Under the pieces are notes generated by a model. The model was given only the letters and a program-made list of their open reading frames with translations. It was not told the origin of the DNA and did not search any database. From Candidatus Poribacteria bacterium (GTDB lineage Bacteria > Poribacteria > WGA-4E > PCPOR2b), in NCBI GenBank assembly GCA_022822005.1, contig JAJECO010000003.1, positions 62,001-126,000 of the forward strand: a stretch of DNA of 64,000 nucleotides. The letters are read 5' to 3'. This document shows positions 25,800 to 34,646 of this stretch, one piece after another; the stretch's first letter is position 1; the number at the start of each line of letters is the position of its first letter. The position numbers and the translations under genes are program-made.

Positions 25800-26582
25800 A
25801 TGCGAGTATTTATTCTTGGTGATTTGGAAGGAACCGCTGGAGTCGTCGACTTTCATCAACAGACCTATAGCGATGCGAAATACTATGAGCAAGCAAAGCG
25901 GCTTGCGACCTTGGAGGTGAATGCACTCGTTGACGGTGTATTGGAAGGCGGAGCGCAGGAGGTGTGGTTTTTAGACGGTCACGGTCCGGGTGGAATCGAC
26001 TATGAACTGATGCATCCGGAAGCACAGATGATCATCGGTCGTCCAATTTCGGCGCCCTGGGGATTGGATGCGTCGTTCGATGCGTTTATGCTTTACGGGC
26101 ACCATTCGATGGGAAACACAGAACGCGGTGTCCTCTGTCACAGCTGGAGTTCGCGCACAATTGCCAACTGCTGGCTTAATGGGGAATTGATAGGGGAGAT
26201 TGGATTTAATGCAGCGGTCGCAGGCTCGTTCGGTATTCCAACGGTATTCATCAGTGGGGACGATACGGCAATTGCTGAAACGCAGAGGTATGTCCCGAAC
26301 ATCGTATCGGTAATGACGAAGAGGGGACTATCGCAGACAAGTGCGTTGTCGCTCGCGCCCGCGAAAGCGAGAGAGCTCTTGCAGACTGGCGGCAGGGAAG
26401 CGATGGGAAAAATTGGAGAAATTAAGCCGTTTAGTATTGATCCGCCTTACGAATTTATCACAGAACTGCTGGACGAAAAGGCGGTTGACGCGAAGGCGAA
26501 ACGGTCGGAGGTTGAACGGTTAGATTCGCATAGATACAAGATTGTTGGCGACACGCTCGTCGAAATTGCACACCACCGGTAG
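25800..26582 (+). CDS. M55-family peptidase (D-aminopeptidase DppA-like)
   Basis: 260 residues. The N-terminal metal-binding strand is FILGDLEGTAGVVD. Further expected ligands are in FLDGHGPGG, YGHHSMGNTERG (two His) and ISGDDTAIAE with GFNAAVAG. DppA is a decameric zinc D-aminopeptidase of the cytoplasm that cleaves N-terminal D-amino acids. A strong ribosome site (AAAGGAGGCGGAT) precedes the ATG. It stands alone; upstream is repeat DNA, and the next gene is convergent. Confidence 0.87.
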   Translation: MRVFILGDLEGTAGVVDFHQQTYSDAKYYEQAKRLATLEVNALVDGVLEGGAQEVWFLDGHGPGGIDYELMHPEAQMIIGRPISAPWGLDASFDAFMLYGHHSMGNTERGVLCHSWSSRTIANCWLNGELIGEIGFNAAVAGSFGIPTVFISGDDTAIAETQRYVPNIVSVMTKRGLSQTSALSLAPAKARELLQTGGREAMGKIGEIKPFSIDPPYEFITELLDEKAVDAKAKRSEVERLDSHRYKIVGDTLVEIAHHR

Positions 26583-26610
26583 TGCTGTTGGTGGCAGCAA
26601 TATGCCCTTC

Positions 26611-27426
26611 CTATCTTCCGAACCGTCGTTCTCGATGGCTATAGTCACGGATTGCCCGAAGGAAGTCAATCTTTCTGAAGCCGGGCCAATAGGTGTCGCA
26701 GAAGTAGTATTCTGAATAGGCGCTCTGCCAGAGCATGAAGCCGCTGAGCCGAATCTCGCCGCTGGTTCGGATAATCAGGTCTGGGTCTGGCAGATTGGAG
26801 GTGTAGAGATGCTCGGTAATCGCATCCGCACTCAGTTCTGCCGCTATCTGGTCCGGTGCTTTACCTTCCGCCGACTCCGATTTTAGGTAACGCCGAAACG
26901 CCTCGACGATCTCCTCACGCCCACCGTACGCTACAGCGACATTGAGAATAAATTTATCGTAGTTCTTTGTCGCTTCCTCCACATCGCGAATAGCTTCTTG
27001 GAGGCTCGGCGGCAGTAATTCGAGCTTGCCCATGGGCCGCACCTGAATCTGGTTGGTATGGAGCCCTTCGATGGTGAGGAGCGATCGCATTTTCGTCTCA
27101 ATGACATTGAAGATCTCCTCCACCTCCTCTTCTTTGCGATTGACAAAGTTATCGAGGGAGCAGATCCAGATTGAGACAATTTTTACCCCCAATTCATCGC
27201 ACCAATGAAGAACTTCTTCCAGCTTGTCCCCGCCTTCAGAGTGTCCGTACTGCCGTTTAGCGGCATCAAAAAAGCCTTCCGTTTTCGCGTACCTCCGGTT
27301 CCCATCCAAGATAATTCCGATATGATAAGGGGTATGCCACTGACTCGCCTCGCGCTCAAGCCGTTTCTGATACAGGAGGTAGAACAGTTGTTTAATCTTC
27401 TTTTTGATGAACTGTAATGGCTGCAT
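26611..27426 (-). CDS. uppS: Cis-prenyl transferase (UppS family), short-chain Z-FPP-synthase-like
   Basis: 271 residues. HIGIILDGNRRYAK carries the catalytic aspartate D41. VGYGGRREI-type NVAVAYGGREEIVEA, the substrate strip RTSGEIRLSGFMLWQSAY, and DYSHRERRFG follow. The N-terminal stretch and GNRRYAK/RLSGFMLWQSAYSE resemble the mycobacterial short-chain Rv1086 type more than classical UppS (HxAIIMDGNGRWA), from memory. It would condense isopentenyl-PP into a cis-polyprenyl diphosphate. ATG at 27426 chosen; it starts 16 bp after the stop of the upstream lipoprotein gene, so they are coupled. Alternative TTG at 27471 lies inside that gene. Confidence 0.85.
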   Translation of the reverse strand: MQPLQFIKKKIKQLFYLLYQKRLEREASQWHTPYHIGIILDGNRRYAKTEGFFDAAKRQYGHSEGGDKLEEVLHWCDELGVKIVSIWICSLDNFVNRKEEEVEEIFNVIETKMRSLLTIEGLHTNQIQVRPMGKLELLPPSLQEAIRDVEEATKNYDKFILNVAVAYGGREEIVEAFRRYLKSESAEGKAPDQIAAELSADAITEHLYTSNLPDPDLIIRTSGEIRLSGFMLWQSAYSEYYFCDTYWPGFRKIDFLRAIRDYSHRERRFGR

Positions 27427-27442
27427 AATGGATAGATGTAAC

Positions 27443-28390
27443 CTAACGTGAGTTGTCTTCAGGGAGTTCAAAGTCGCTCAACTCAAAATCCCCAGAAAAA
27501 AGTAGATTCACGAATACCCCATCCGTTAATTCCCTTTCGGTCAACAGATAGGTATACTGATATTTAACAACACCGAGGTTCGGAACCACCCAATACTTTG
27601 CGGGTTCGTAATTTGCCGCCTCCAACCGCTGGGAATCGTCAGAGAATTTTAACGCTGGCAGTTGTGACAAACCGACGATTTCCTCCTCAACCAGGTAGGC
27701 ATTATTATACGTTCCGGCAGGAACGGTTATTGATACATCCGCATCAATAACACGACGGATCACCCGATGCGCCGGTGATGTTTTAGTTTCAAAGACAGTC
27801 CACTCTTTTCCGACCTGCAAGGGAAAATCCCAGATAAGGCGCGGCGGGAAATGTTTCTGATGCAACACAGGGTTATCAAGAAAGGAAATATAAACATCAA
27901 ATGCCGATTCGGTATAGGTCTGCGGCGTGTTACGGAAATAGGTTGCATACAATGGCAGATCGAAATCCAGAAAATCAGAGTCGATGCGAAAGTAGCGCGC
28001 ATTTGTAGAGAGATGATCGACCGCTGCCCGGAAGACCCGCTCCTCCTCCCCGCGATCTGTGCGAACAATTGATTTGATTTCACTGACAGTTGCCTGACGA
28101 TGGGTAAACCCGCTAATGTCTCGTGTACCCTCAATCCTTATTGTAAACGTCTCCTCCAATAGTGCCTGGATGACTTCCCCCTCACCAGGATTATACAATC
28201 CAAATCCGACGTTAAGATAGGTCCATGCGGATCCGTTGCTTGTAGGGAAATCGGCAGCTTGAAATCCTTCGCTGGAAGGCGGTGAGAGTTCGACTGCACC
28301 GTGAGGGTCGATCAAACCCTCCTCCCCACAACCGAGGCAGGAAAGTAGCACGATAGAAAAAAGAAAAATAACGACTCTGTTTTTTGTCAC
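27443..28390 (-). CDS. Lipoprotein of unknown function
   Basis: 315 residues. N-terminal signal VVIFLFSIVLLSCLGCGEEG with candidate lipobox LLSC or the later LGC. The mature part has beta-rich stretches such as FPTSNGSAWTYLNVG, TFTIRIEGTRDISG and PLQVGKEWTVFE, which resemble the secreted DUF-type beta-sandwich lipoproteins that occur near sorting-domain proteins. I cannot name the family. Its position between the sorting-domain metalloprotease and the cis-prenyl transferase, all on the minus strand with gaps of 16-45 bp, suggests one transcript. Confidence 0.7.
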   Translation of the reverse strand: MTKNRVVIFLFSIVLLSCLGCGEEGLIDPHGAVELSPPSSEGFQAADFPTSNGSAWTYLNVGFGLYNPGEGEVIQALLEETFTIRIEGTRDISGFTHRQATVSEIKSIVRTDRGEEERVFRAAVDHLSTNARYFRIDSDFLDFDLPLYATYFRNTPQTYTESAFDVYISFLDNPVLHQKHFPPRLIWDFPLQVGKEWTVFETKTSPAHRVIRRVIDADVSITVPAGTYNNAYLVEEEIVGLSQLPALKFSDDSQRLEAANYEPAKYWVVPNLGVVKYQYTYLLTERELTDGVFVNLLFSGDFELSDFELPEDNSR

Positions 28391-28435
28391 GTCAAGGAAG
28401 CCTTTATTGTAATGGAAACAATTACGCTTTGCAAT

Positions 28436-30817
28436 CTACTTTAGAATCGCCATTTTGCGCGTGGAGACATAATCGCCGGCTTTCAGGACATAGAAATAGA
28501 CACCGCTGGCGGCGCGCTCCCCCAGTTGGGTGCGTCCATCCCAGTAAGCGGCTTTATCCTTGCTGATGTACCGCCCGCGCGCTTTCATACCGAGACGCAA
28601 TGTTCGTACCACCTGTCCTGATACATTGTAGATTTCAACTGAAACGGATGCGTCGTTCCCTAATTCGTAGGGGATCCAAACGTCTGGATTGAAAGGATTT
28701 GGGTAACTTTGGAGCAGCTGCGTCTGCGCCGGGGCAGCGGGGGTATTCGCAGGGTTAAAGATGGGGGTAATCCCATTTGGGTCAATGCTCGGTGTACCCA
28801 TAATTCCAATTGCATCAACGGGCACAACCGCGTAATAGTAGCGGGTCTCCGCCGGATCGAAACGGCTGTTATCTACCTCGATATCTTGAAATATTGTGGT
28901 GTCCACAAAGTGCGTATCCGTCGCATCGACCCGCCCGACAATATTGATATCATCGTCGGGGATGCCGTCGTCATTCCGATCTGCGGCGTTCAGCACTTCC
29001 GCGGCGGTCTGGAACGGCTGCGGGTCATCGGTTTCGATTAACGATGTATACCGCTTGCGAACGATAACCACTTCACGGATATCCGTCAAATCTTCAAGTT
29101 CCCACTGCACACGCACACCTCTGTCGCCTTCTTGGGAGACTGTGGGCGCCGAAAGAGAGCCGACGGGCGGACGATCTGCCATATAACTGACTGCACCGCC
29201 GAAATAGCCCCCACCGGGGATAACAACCTGCTCGACATCCGGACGTAGATTTATCAGGATGAGTGTGATCTTCTTGATATCGCTCCCGAAATCGTTAAAG
29301 GTGATCTGCCCCTCTTGCGAACGTTGGTAGGTGAACGCCTCCCGGATCTCGTGCGTCCCGTCCTGTTTTTCAACGATAAACTTTGCCCCCCAACCGCGCA
29401 CACCAAAAACATCGAGTCGATCCAATTCGTTCTGAATTTCCGCTCGATCTGTCACGTATAGCGCGCTCATGTCGATTGGAGCGATGTCGGCACCATCAAC
29501 CTTGACGGCGAATTCGTTCATTACAACGCCGGGAGGCGGTTCAAAGACGATATAGCGTGCCGAGAACGGCTCCGGCATCGCCTCTGAATCAAAGTCAACG
29601 CGGATAGGATAGCCGTCATGTATATCGCTCGGGTGGATGGCAACCGGCGGAAAGCGGTGTCCATTGAGGTAGTGCTTCCCATCATCCCGGTCATGCGTAA
29701 AGTAGTTCCACTCGGTAAAGGTCTTAAACGCCTCGACCAAGGTTGTACCGTGGTTGGTAAAGACATCTAAAAAATTGCCGAATTCGCGGTAAGAACCATC
29801 CGTCGAATCCCCAAAAAACTGACGGACAATATCGACATCGAATCGTTCCGCCATATAAAATACCCAGATCACCGCTGCATATTCGCGCAACCCGACCCGA
29901 CTGTCGAGCGCGAGGTCAGGCTGATCCAAAAAGATACCAAGCTGTCTGGGGTAATAGTCGTAGGCATCGGTCTCACCAATCTCGTCGGGATCCGGGATAT
30001 CATCGCGATCATCAATCAGTCCCCCATCGTATACTTTTGACTCAATCCATGTCGCTGACGCTTCCATGAACCAACCCGGCATCCGTGCGTTGTACGCGAA
30101 CTGAATCCCGTGCAGAAATTCATGTGCGGTGGTTGTTTCTATGAAACGGTTGCCCTCTAACTTGCCAAAATAGTCATAGAGGCGGGAATTTATCGCAAAA
30201 TAGGGACCGAAGGTCACGACGGTCGGTCGTATTCGCCCATGATACCAATTGGTCGTTGTAAAGCCGAGCGCCGGAAACTGAAACAGGTACACATCATATT
30301 TATGATTGCCGCCGTTGTACGCGTCCCAAAAATCGTCATAAGGCTTTTTGAACCCCATCAGATTGACCTCGACATGGAACGATTTCTCGTGTGCTTCGGC
30401 ACAAAGATCGACGTAGTCCGGCACACCGTTCAACGGATTGACATCTTCGAGCGGTGGTGCATGTGGACCGACGGTGGTGTAGTGGAGCCGAAAATGGGGC
30501 GTATCAAACTTGTTTGGGAGATGGACGGAACCGTAAGGGCTGCCGGGTTGTCCGGGCCGCAGGAAAATCCCTTGAAACTCGCGCTGATAGATCGCTGGCA
30601 GGCGGTCCCAGTTCTGGGCGAGGATGTTGAAAGTGTCCGTAAAACATTCCTCAATCTCGCTGGGGGCATAACTCGATTTGGGATTGATATATTTTCGGGC
30701 GGATCGGATGGCGCTATACAACGCCGGATCAGGTGGACGTGCGTCAAGAAAGACGGGCGTGGCAGTGAGAATGCCGAAGGCCAATGACAGGGCTAGGATA
30801 AATTTCAGGTAGTTCAC
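28436..30817 (-). CDS. Secreted zinc metalloprotease with C-terminal type-IX-like sorting domain
   Basis: 793 residues. Signal peptide at 1-20. Zinc site H232-E-F-L-H236 (HExxH) with third ligand candidate E253 in WFMEASATW. This matches MXAN_6640-like putative metalloproteases. C-terminal sorting domain at about 700-793: QSYPNPFNPDVWIPYEL, then VSVEIYNVSGQVVRTL and YWDGRTQLGERAASGVYFY, ending MAILK. Such tails direct outer-membrane translocation in T9SS-like systems; here the exporter is not in the window. GTG start at 30817 with GAGGAATG upstream. Shares the C-domain with 31310-33658. Confidence 0.85.
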   Translation of the reverse strand: MNYLKFILALSLAFGILTATPVFLDARPPDPALYSAIRSARKYINPKSSYAPSEIEECFTDTFNILAQNWDRLPAIYQREFQGIFLRPGQPGSPYGSVHLPNKFDTPHFRLHYTTVGPHAPPLEDVNPLNGVPDYVDLCAEAHEKSFHVEVNLMGFKKPYDDFWDAYNGGNHKYDVYLFQFPALGFTTTNWYHGRIRPTVVTFGPYFAINSRLYDYFGKLEGNRFIETTTAHEFLHGIQFAYNARMPGWFMEASATWIESKVYDGGLIDDRDDIPDPDEIGETDAYDYYPRQLGIFLDQPDLALDSRVGLREYAAVIWVFYMAERFDVDIVRQFFGDSTDGSYREFGNFLDVFTNHGTTLVEAFKTFTEWNYFTHDRDDGKHYLNGHRFPPVAIHPSDIHDGYPIRVDFDSEAMPEPFSARYIVFEPPPGVVMNEFAVKVDGADIAPIDMSALYVTDRAEIQNELDRLDVFGVRGWGAKFIVEKQDGTHEIREAFTYQRSQEGQITFNDFGSDIKKITLILINLRPDVEQVVIPGGGYFGGAVSYMADRPPVGSLSAPTVSQEGDRGVRVQWELEDLTDIREVVIVRKRYTSLIETDDPQPFQTAAEVLNAADRNDDGIPDDDINIVGRVDATDTHFVDTTIFQDIEVDNSRFDPAETRYYYAVVPVDAIGIMGTPSIDPNGITPIFNPANTPAAPAQTQLLQSYPNPFNPDVWIPYELGNDASVSVEIYNVSGQVVRTLRLGMKARGRYISKDKAAYWDGRTQLGERAASGVYFYVLKAGDYVSTRKMAILK

Positions 30818-31309
30818 TTACATTCCTCTGAATCGCGATATTTTGGGGTGTGCCAATCGCATTAAGATAGCGTTATATGGGCAATAATAACATCTCGGCT
30901 CTTTTCTTGTCAATAACTTTGGGGAATGGGGTTAGGGGATTGAACTTGGGTTTGTACTTTTCGCCATTTGTTCCTTATGATATACTGGGAGGTGTTGATT
31001 TATTGTTCTCCCGGCAGAAAGTGCATTAACACGAGTTGATAGGTTTTACAGATGCATTGCACATTTAAGGTTAAAAGCGACAACTGGCTTGCACGGTGTC
31101 GGGCAACGATCTTGGTTCATTCGACATTGACCTACCGAAGCATTTATCCACAATCGCTCAAAAAATGAACACTACTGTTCGCTATCAGCACACCGATTTG
31201 AAGCATTTCTGCGCTGCAACAGGTTATACAGGCAGCGTGATTCGGCATGAAAATTGCCCTCCGTTACAGCAATTGAAATTACTCTTCGCAAACGATATGG
31301 AGGGAAACG
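30818..31309. other. Non-coding spacer between divergent secreted proteins
   Basis: 492 bp between the metalloprotease and the IPT/TIG protein, which read away from each other. An open frame at 31096-31309 has no recognisable similarity and no supporting ribosome site. Both promoters are expected here, but I see no clear sigma-70 match. Confidence 0.5.
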
Positions 31310-33658
31310 ATGCAAACCCGACGTTTAATCAAGGTTGCTGTTGCCGTGATCGTTGTGGGAATGGTTGCCGGACTAAAACCGGTATGGGGAGTGAACAACT
31401 GGCTCCAGCTCGATGACGGGCTGGTTATGGGACAGGTTTACGCGCTTGCAGCGCACGAATCTCGACTATACGCCGGCAGCGAGAACGGTGTATTTGTTTC
31501 TGAAGACAGAGGAGAAAGTTGGTTGCCAACTTCGTTCAATAATTCAGTTAGTACACTGACGGTCGATGGAGCCACCGTTTACGCAGGAACCTGGTCCCAA
31601 GGCGTGTTCCGATCCGATGATACCGGGGTGACCTGGAAACCGATTCGGGACGGATTACGCCTTCACGAACATGCGGGAGAACGCTATTATGGCAATGTTC
31701 GTCACATTCTTGCCACTGACAACAATATTATCAATGTGATGTACCATAATGGCACCTATACATCCACCGACCGTGGAGAGACATGGCACGACATTTCAAC
31801 GGAGTGGATGGGGGGCAACAGCATCCACTTGATGACGGAGTTTGACGGCTATCTTTGGAGTGCAGTATCAAACGGTTCTATGTTTCGTTCACCTGACAAC
31901 GGCAAGACATGGGAAAAGCTCCACCGTTTTGCTCATGGTCATGTATACGCCTGGGCGGCACTCAACGGACGACTGTATGTTGGCGGTTACAGGGGGGTTG
32001 GCGTATGGAATGAAACTACGCGGACTTGGGAATATCCCATGACTGGACTTCCAATTGGTAACCTTCACGACCCAGACGCGCTGCCGTACGTCTTCACGCT
32101 TGCCGTTCACGGTGGTCGGCTGTTCGCTGGGTTGCACAACACACACGGCGTTTATGTCTTTGATTTACAATCAGGAACTTGGTCCTCCGTTGGTTTGGAA
32201 GGACGGTCCGTTCTTTCTCTCCTCTCGCACGGATCGGCGCTCTATGCAGTTACGGAGGAGGATGGCATCTATTACTTAGTCCAAGTCAGGACAGTTTCCC
32301 CTCAAGAGGGCAGCGTTGAGGGTGGCGAACCGATCACGATTTTTGGCAGAGATTTTCCGTATAGGACAACTGTTACGATTGGCGGGAAACCAGTGACAGA
32401 CCTTCGGGTGACCAATACACTGATAACAGGGCTCACACCGCCGGGAGTCCTCGGCGAAGCAGATATTGAGGTTCATTTTCCAGATAGCGGCACTTTCCCC
32501 CTTGAAAGGTGGAAATTTTTTTACACAAACGTCCCGTCAATAACGTTGAAAATGGCTCCAACTCATGGTCCTCAGATGGGCGGTGGAACTGGTATTATAA
32601 CTGGCAGCGCTTTCGCCCCTGATGCGACAGTAAAAGTCGGGAATAATCCGGCGTCGGGTGTTGTCGTCACGCCAACGCTGATTCATTTCACAATTCCGTC
32701 CGGCACGATCGGAACGGCAGATGTTACCGTAACTAACCCAGATGGAAGGAAGTGGATTTTGGAGAATGGGTACACTTACGATTCATTTTCTCCCCCTGTC
32801 ATTCGTGAGGTTTACCCGAACAAGGGACCTATCGACGGCGGCACAGAAGTAGTCATCAGAGGGAATTACTTTCTCGAAGGGGTCACAGTTATAATCGGTG
32901 GGATTCAAATAGAGCATTTGGATAGCCTCTCGCCGATCGAAATTCGCTTAAAGACGCCGCCATCACCCCCCGGCCGCACAGAAATTCGTGTGGTCAATCC
33001 CGATGGTCAACAAGTTGTGCAAGAACACGGATTTACCTACAATGCGCCTCTCGATATTACCAGTGTTACCCCCAATGTGGGACCCATGGAAGGCGGAACG
33101 CTGGTGACTATCACTGGAACAGGATTTCACCCCATCGCCCGGAGTACTCAGGTTACAATTGATGGGATACCTGCATCAACCATTATCGACATGTCATTAA
33201 CAAGAGTGATAATCAAGACACCCGCGGCAAAGACCCCCGGTACGAAGGATGTTGCCTTAAGGAACCCCAACGGAGAGGAAGTTACGCTTATAGGCGGGTT
33301 TACCTATAACACTTCATTGGCAGTCGAGTCGAAAGGGAAGTTGTTGACCTCCTTCGGTTACGTGAAACAGACCCGTTTACTGCAAAATTATCCCAACCCG
33401 TTCAACCCAGAAACTTGGATACCGTACCAACTGGCAACGGAAGCGGATGTTACCATCGTTATTTACGATAGCGGAGGACAACGGGTACGGACGCTTAAGT
33501 TAGGGTCTCAACCACCGGGACTATACCTTACTCAAGAGAAAGCAGCGTATTGGGAGGGACGGGATGATACCGGGGAATGGGTGTCCAGTGGTACATACTT
33601 CTACTACCTGCAAGCGGGGAATTACTCGGCAACAAAGAAAATGATTATACTAAAGTAG
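31310..33658 (+). CDS. Secreted multi-domain protein: beta-propeller, IPT/TIG repeats, type-IX-like sorting domain
   Basis: 782 residues. Signal peptide at 1-27. N-terminal BNR/YCF48-like propeller at about 28-320 (ENGVFVSEDRGESW, RSDDTGVTWKP, TSTDRGETWHD, RSPDNGKTWEKL repeats). Four IPT/TIG Ig-like domains follow at about 325-670 (GPIDGGTEVVIRG, GPMEGGTLVTITG). The C-terminal sorting domain is at about 690-782, with QNYPNPFNPETWIPYQL and WEGRDDTGEWVSSGTYFYYL. Likely exported to the surface or medium; binding or adhesion is inferred. Ribosome site GGAGG precedes the ATG. Paralogue tail at 28436-30817. Confidence 0.85.
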   Translation: MQTRRLIKVAVAVIVVGMVAGLKPVWGVNNWLQLDDGLVMGQVYALAAHESRLYAGSENGVFVSEDRGESWLPTSFNNSVSTLTVDGATVYAGTWSQGVFRSDDTGVTWKPIRDGLRLHEHAGERYYGNVRHILATDNNIINVMYHNGTYTSTDRGETWHDISTEWMGGNSIHLMTEFDGYLWSAVSNGSMFRSPDNGKTWEKLHRFAHGHVYAWAALNGRLYVGGYRGVGVWNETTRTWEYPMTGLPIGNLHDPDALPYVFTLAVHGGRLFAGLHNTHGVYVFDLQSGTWSSVGLEGRSVLSLLSHGSALYAVTEEDGIYYLVQVRTVSPQEGSVEGGEPITIFGRDFPYRTTVTIGGKPVTDLRVTNTLITGLTPPGVLGEADIEVHFPDSGTFPLERWKFFYTNVPSITLKMAPTHGPQMGGGTGIITGSAFAPDATVKVGNNPASGVVVTPTLIHFTIPSGTIGTADVTVTNPDGRKWILENGYTYDSFSPPVIREVYPNKGPIDGGTEVVIRGNYFLEGVTVIIGGIQIEHLDSLSPIEIRLKTPPSPPGRTEIRVVNPDGQQVVQEHGFTYNAPLDITSVTPNVGPMEGGTLVTITGTGFHPIARSTQVTIDGIPASTIIDMSLTRVIIKTPAAKTPGTKDVALRNPNGEEVTLIGGFTYNTSLAVESKGKLLTSFGYVKQTRLLQNYPNPFNPETWIPYQLATEADVTIVIYDSGGQRVRTLKLGSQPPGLYLTQEKAAYWEGRDDTGEWVSSGTYFYYLQAGNYSATKKMIILK

Positions 33659-33758
33659 GGCGGTCGGCGGAGATTTTCTTTAACCTATTCATACGTGTGA
33701 TACACATGTCGCCCCACCCCGCTCCCGATTTCATCAAGACAGGCGGGATTCAAAGCAA

Positions 33759-34496
33759 TTAGGGAGTGAATGTCTCAAGAATAGGAGGCGGTTGGCTATT
33801 TTGCAAAAGAGCCAGCGCGGCTGAGATGATTTTATGCTGTAGGACAGGGTTGTTCGGCTCGCCAAGCGGGTAGCCGAAACGGTACGGCACAGCGAGTGCA
33901 CGGGGCGGTTTGACCTGCTCGGTAATTTCCCGAACCAGCGTGATCGAAACGGTTGAGATGCCGACTTCCTCGATCGCACGTTGGATCAGCCCAACGGACT
34001 GATTGCATAGCGGTCAAACGGGTGTCAGAAATACGACATCGACGCCATCTGCCTTGAGGTGCGCCCCAACCTCTGGGGCGGTGCGTTTGATTAAACGTCC
34101 CGGAGCGGACTGCGATCCCATAAAGCTGAAATGCCGGTCGTTGAGCTCCCCGATTTTGTCCGCCCCTTCTAACTCACGAAAGCGATCAAGCGGAAACGCC
34201 AGATTCCGATCCGCAAAGCTGCCGGTCTGATCGTATACAGTGCTGCTGTGTGCAGTCGTCAACGCTTGCACATCAACGGTGTTAGGGATTTCACGATAGG
34301 AGTAATCGCCGCTCATGAAGTGATCATCAAACGGCTCTTGAGACGGTGTATGTAAACCGGCGGTGGTGACCAAGGCAACTCGGCATTCCGTTAGGGGTCG
34401 CTGCAGCGGGGTATGCGGCGTTGTATCGTAACGTCGATAGCGATAGAGTTTCATGAAGATGCGAAGTTTGAAGTCAAGTTCATCAAAGGAGGGCAC
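33759..34496 (-). CDS. GrdB-like selenoprotein (glycine/sarcosine/betaine reductase selenoprotein B family) with in-frame UGA = Sec161
   Basis: The minus strand reads FLTPV, then TGA at 34014-34016, then PLCNQSVGLIQRAIEEVGI and on to TAA at 33759-33761 with no other stop for 84 codons. The family is recognised from VALVTTAGLH, PLDRFREL, HFSFMGS and APEVGAHLKADGVDVVFLTPV. In relatives this strand is followed by a redox motif, Sec or Cys, then P-x-C and a Q-S-V-G-L-type helix, as here (U161-P-L-C164). Conventional calling truncates the gene at 34014. GTG start at 34496 follows AGAAGGA at good spacing; a TTG at 34547 (17 codons longer) has no ribosome site, and 34454 (ATG) is a shorter alternative. 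It is divergent from the Ldh-family gene. No other Grd subunit, selA, selB or selD lies in the window. Physiological reaction unknown; other GrdB/PrdB proteins are reductive. Confidence 0.8.
33985..34003 (-). promoter_or_regulatory. Candidate bacterial SECIS hairpin downstream of the UGA
   Basis: Ten nucleotides after the UGA the mRNA reads AUCAGUCC-GUU-GGGCUGAU: an 8-bp stem (one G-U pair) with a 3-nt loop whose first base is G. The loop begins 18 nt after the UGA, in the usual spacing range for bacterial SECIS elements, which need a G in the first loop positions. Folding by eye only. Confidence 0.55.
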
Positions 34497-34646
34497 GCTG
34501 GGGTCCTTCTCTGCATTGTCTAAGTCATACGCAGATAAATATTTCAACTATATTCTTCATGTCAATTATAGCATAAATTGAGATGATGTCAAATGAGCTC
34601 TTTCTTATCTGAACACGAACTATTTCCGAAACCGAGGTATTCGATA

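Noticed and set aside
25421-25822. 133-codon frame before the M55 peptidase
   Set aside because: Begins inside element C and overlaps the peptidase start in another frame; no similarity recognised.
31096-31416. 106-codon frame before the IPT/TIG protein
   Set aside because: Overlaps the start of a well-supported gene and has no ribosome site or recognisable motif.
34014-34016. Reading the TGA in the GrdB-like gene as a plain nonsense mutation
   Set aside because: The frame continues 84 codons with family-like sequence and the UGA sits exactly at a U-x-x-C-type position; kept as selenoprotein, though a pseudogene remains possible.
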